From Coenobita brevimanus (lineage: Eukaryota > Arthropoda > Malacostraca > Decapoda > Coenobitidae): a DNA stretch of 64,000 nt. Within the stretch, counting starts at the first letter, position 1. Every line of letters starts with the position of its first letter. The translations under genes and the position numbers were made by a program. The stretch spans positions 14,890,203-14,954,202 of the forward strand of contig CM064713.1 of assembly GCA_032717465.1 (NCBI GenBank), given 5' to 3'. Positions 62,537 through 64,000 of the stretch are shown here, piece by piece. The notes beneath the pieces were generated by a model. It ran no database searches, was not told where the DNA came from, and saw only the letters and a list, made by a program, of their open reading frames with translations.

Positions 62537-63666
62537 TTGTGTGAAATAATGAATAACAAACTGCAGTCAGTCTTTGTGTTGGAAGAGGAATTTAGGGAAC
62601 CTGAAATAGAACCAAGGATGATGGGAATGGCAGAAATTAATGTTGATGTGAATGAGGTTCTGCAGCTGATGAGGGATTTGGATGTAAGAAAAGCAATGGG
62701 GCCAAATGGTGTGGCTGGATGGTTCCTGAAGGAATGTGCTGACCAGTTAGTGTGGCCTGTTTATGTCATCACCAAGAGTTTGCTGGAAAATGGACAGTTA
62801 CCTAAAGATTGGAAAAGAGCAAGTATTGTGCCAATCTTCAAGGGGGGAGATAGGGAAGATCCACTCAATTACAGACCTGTATCACTCACTAGTATTGTTT
62901 GTAAAATTTGTGAGAAAATTATTAGAAAAAGATGGATAAAGTATTTAGGAGAAAATGAAGTGATAACACCAAGACAATTTGGTTTTAGGGAAGCAAGATC
63001 ATGTGTTACTAACCTATTAAGTTTCTACAGTAGGGTAATAGATGTCATATAAGAGAGAGAGGGATGAGCAGATTGTGTCTATCTTGATCTCAAGAAAGCA
63101 TATGACAGGGTGCCTTATAGGAGACTGCTGTGGAAGCTGAAGACCTTTGGAGGGGTGTATGGGAAACTAATAAAGTGGATGGAAGATTATTTGATACGAA
63201 GGCAGATGAGAACAGTCATAAGAGACAAGGTGTCACAGTGGAGAAACGTAACTAGTGGAGTATCCCAGGGCTCTGTCTTAGCCCCAATAATGTTTCTGAT
63301 ATATGTAAATGATTTACCAGAGAGTTTAAATAGTTACATGAATATGTTCACAGATGATGGTAAAATCATGAAACATTAAAGGTATTGATAGTTGTAAAAA
63401 ACTGCAAGAGGACTTGGACAAACTCCGCGGATGGAGCCAGACTTGGAAAATGGATTTTAATGGCAAGAAGAGTCATGTATTAGAAATGGGAATCAGTGAA
63501 AAAAGACCGCACTGGACTTATAAAATGGGCAGTGAGATAATTTGTAAAAGAAAAGACGAGAAGACTTGGGAGTGATTATTCAGGATGACTTGTCACCAGA
63601 AAAGCATATAAACAAAATCATTGGAGGAACTTATGGATTACTGACCAACATGAGAGTGGCTTTTAA
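62537..63666 (+). pseudogene. LINE-B2 copy 2 reverse transcriptase
   Basis: Frame 62537-63052 reads VRKAMGPNGVAGWFLKECAD (finger, GPNG instead of GPDG), VPIFKGGDREDPLNYRPVSL and TPRQFGFREARSCVTNLLSF. Frame 63110-63379 has RDKVSQWRNVTSGVSQGSVL (motif B with Ser in place of Pro) and MFTDDGKIMKH, where motif C is FTDD instead of FADD. Motif A, VYLDLKKAYDRVPYRRL, lies at about 63078-63128 and is interrupted upstream by TAA at about 63050 and TGA near 63066. LGVIIQDDLSPEKHINKIIG follows at 63566. A G-like element then splits it at 63667. Confidence 0.82.
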
Positions 63667-64000
63667 CCCCTACACAGCGGGCTTGTTTACCAATGACTTG
63701 CGTGTCCCGCGGGGTTATTTGGGCTCCGACAGACTCTCAAAAAATATTTGCCAAAAATCAGTTATTAGTCCTAGAATAATAAAATTACATATGCTTATGG
63801 CACATACCTTCAGCTTTCTCCTGGAATGATTGTTGAGCCTTCGTCGGTTACCGTAGGACTTGTGGAGACCCCTGAAGTAGGGTAACGAAGTCTCCACTTT
63901 ACACTTCCCGACAACCCGTAATATGATTACCACAGCCAGATACAAACACTATAAACACTATTCTACAATTTTCAAGTAGTTTGGGATCCATACTCAAAAA
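63667..64000. mobile_element. G'-type TTAA element, right end outside the window
   Basis: The left end CCCCTACACAGCGGGC follows TTAA at 63663-63666. The interior is related to MITE-G (TTGCCAAAAATCAG, CAGCTTTCTCC, TTGAGCCTTCGT, AGGACTTGTGGAGAC) but clearly diverged, so I treat it as a sister subfamily. The empty site GGCTTTTAATTATATGG is seen in LINE-B2 copy 1 near 33962. Confidence 0.82.

Larger units (their letters stand above)
57832..64000 (+). mobile_element. LINE-B2 copy 2, near full length, with four insertions
   Basis: The 5' leader (57832-58061 and 59239-59244) is split by LINE-A1. ORF1, endonuclease and RT follow. MITE-G (60585-61586), the 5S-headed SINE (62346-62527) and a G-like TTAA element (63667 onward) interrupt it. 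The host reads through each insertion when compared with LINE-B2 copy 1. It runs beyond the window end. Confidence 0.85.

Noticed and set aside
1..64000. CRISPR array, bacterial operon or defence cluster
   Set aside because: There are no spacer-repeat arrays with regular short repeats, no compact co-directional genes and no prokaryotic start signals. Everything fits eukaryotic repeat DNA.

Overview
This window looks like repeat-rich nuclear DNA from an arthropod, most likely a decapod crustacean. The grounds are long (CA)n, (GA)n and (GATA)n microsatellites, short TTAGG-like (arthropod telomere-type) stretches, GATA-tailed LINEs and CR1-like LINEs with RT and endonuclease motifs, a Tc1/mariner transposon, and no bacterial gene organisation. 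The species call is inference. I find no host protein-coding gene and no functional tRNA or rRNA gene. Almost everything I can name is a transposable element or a fragment of one, and many are nested.

Family labels used here are mine. LINE-A1 and LINE-A2 are related RTE-like LINEs with FADD reverse transcriptase, a C-terminal RWFGHVER motif and (GATA)n tails. LINE-B, B2 and B3 are CR1-like LINEs ending in TTAGGTAAATA and (CA)n. LINE-C is a proline-rich EN-RT LINE. LINE-E is a two-ORF LINE with LMDD in place of FADD. LINE-F is a jockey/CR1-like LINE. G, G', J and M are non-autonomous elements with TTAA target duplications (piggyBac-like). H is a repeat beside microsatellites. K is a retroposon with tRNA-like boxes. 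L is a SINE, in one copy with a 5S rRNA-like head.

Layout. 1-3.4 kb: LINE-A1 fragments, unassigned sequence and a ~210-bp tandem array. 3.47-7.80 kb: a 2.4-kb DNA element with inverted ends and an exact 8-bp duplication, split by LINE-A2. 8.35-13.07 kb: a long inverted repeat split by LINE-C with an exact 12-bp duplication. 13.5-22.2 kb: K copies, a TTAA MITE and a near-complete LINE-A1 whose 5' region carries a pogo-like MITE. 22.9-37.2 kb: a head-to-tail chain of five CR1-like copies joined largely through (CA)n tracts, with LINE-F, SINE-L, K/L, A1 and A2 insertions. 37.2-38.5 kb: repeat H with MITE-G and compound microsatellites. 38.5-44.3 kb: LINE-E (minus), split by an intact Tc1/mariner transposon. 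44.6-52.3 kb: LINE-B3 with two nested insertions, then repeat H with MITE-J. 52.5-54.1 kb: a K copy and unassigned DNA. 54.1-64 kb: a second CR1 chain with two long-ORF LINE-A1 copies, MITE-G, a 5S-headed SINE and a TTAA element running off the end.

The best candidate for a functional gene is the Tc1/mariner transposase (39768-40784): intact ORF, DD35E spacing, matching 19-bp inverted ends and TA duplications. Two LINE-A1 copies (56459-57577, 58065-59204) have long open RT frames but are 5'-truncated. Several insertions are confirmed internally because the window also holds an empty paralogous site. I found no clear evidence of a new defence or metabolic system. The interesting biology is in insertion-site preference and in how the non-autonomous elements were assembled.
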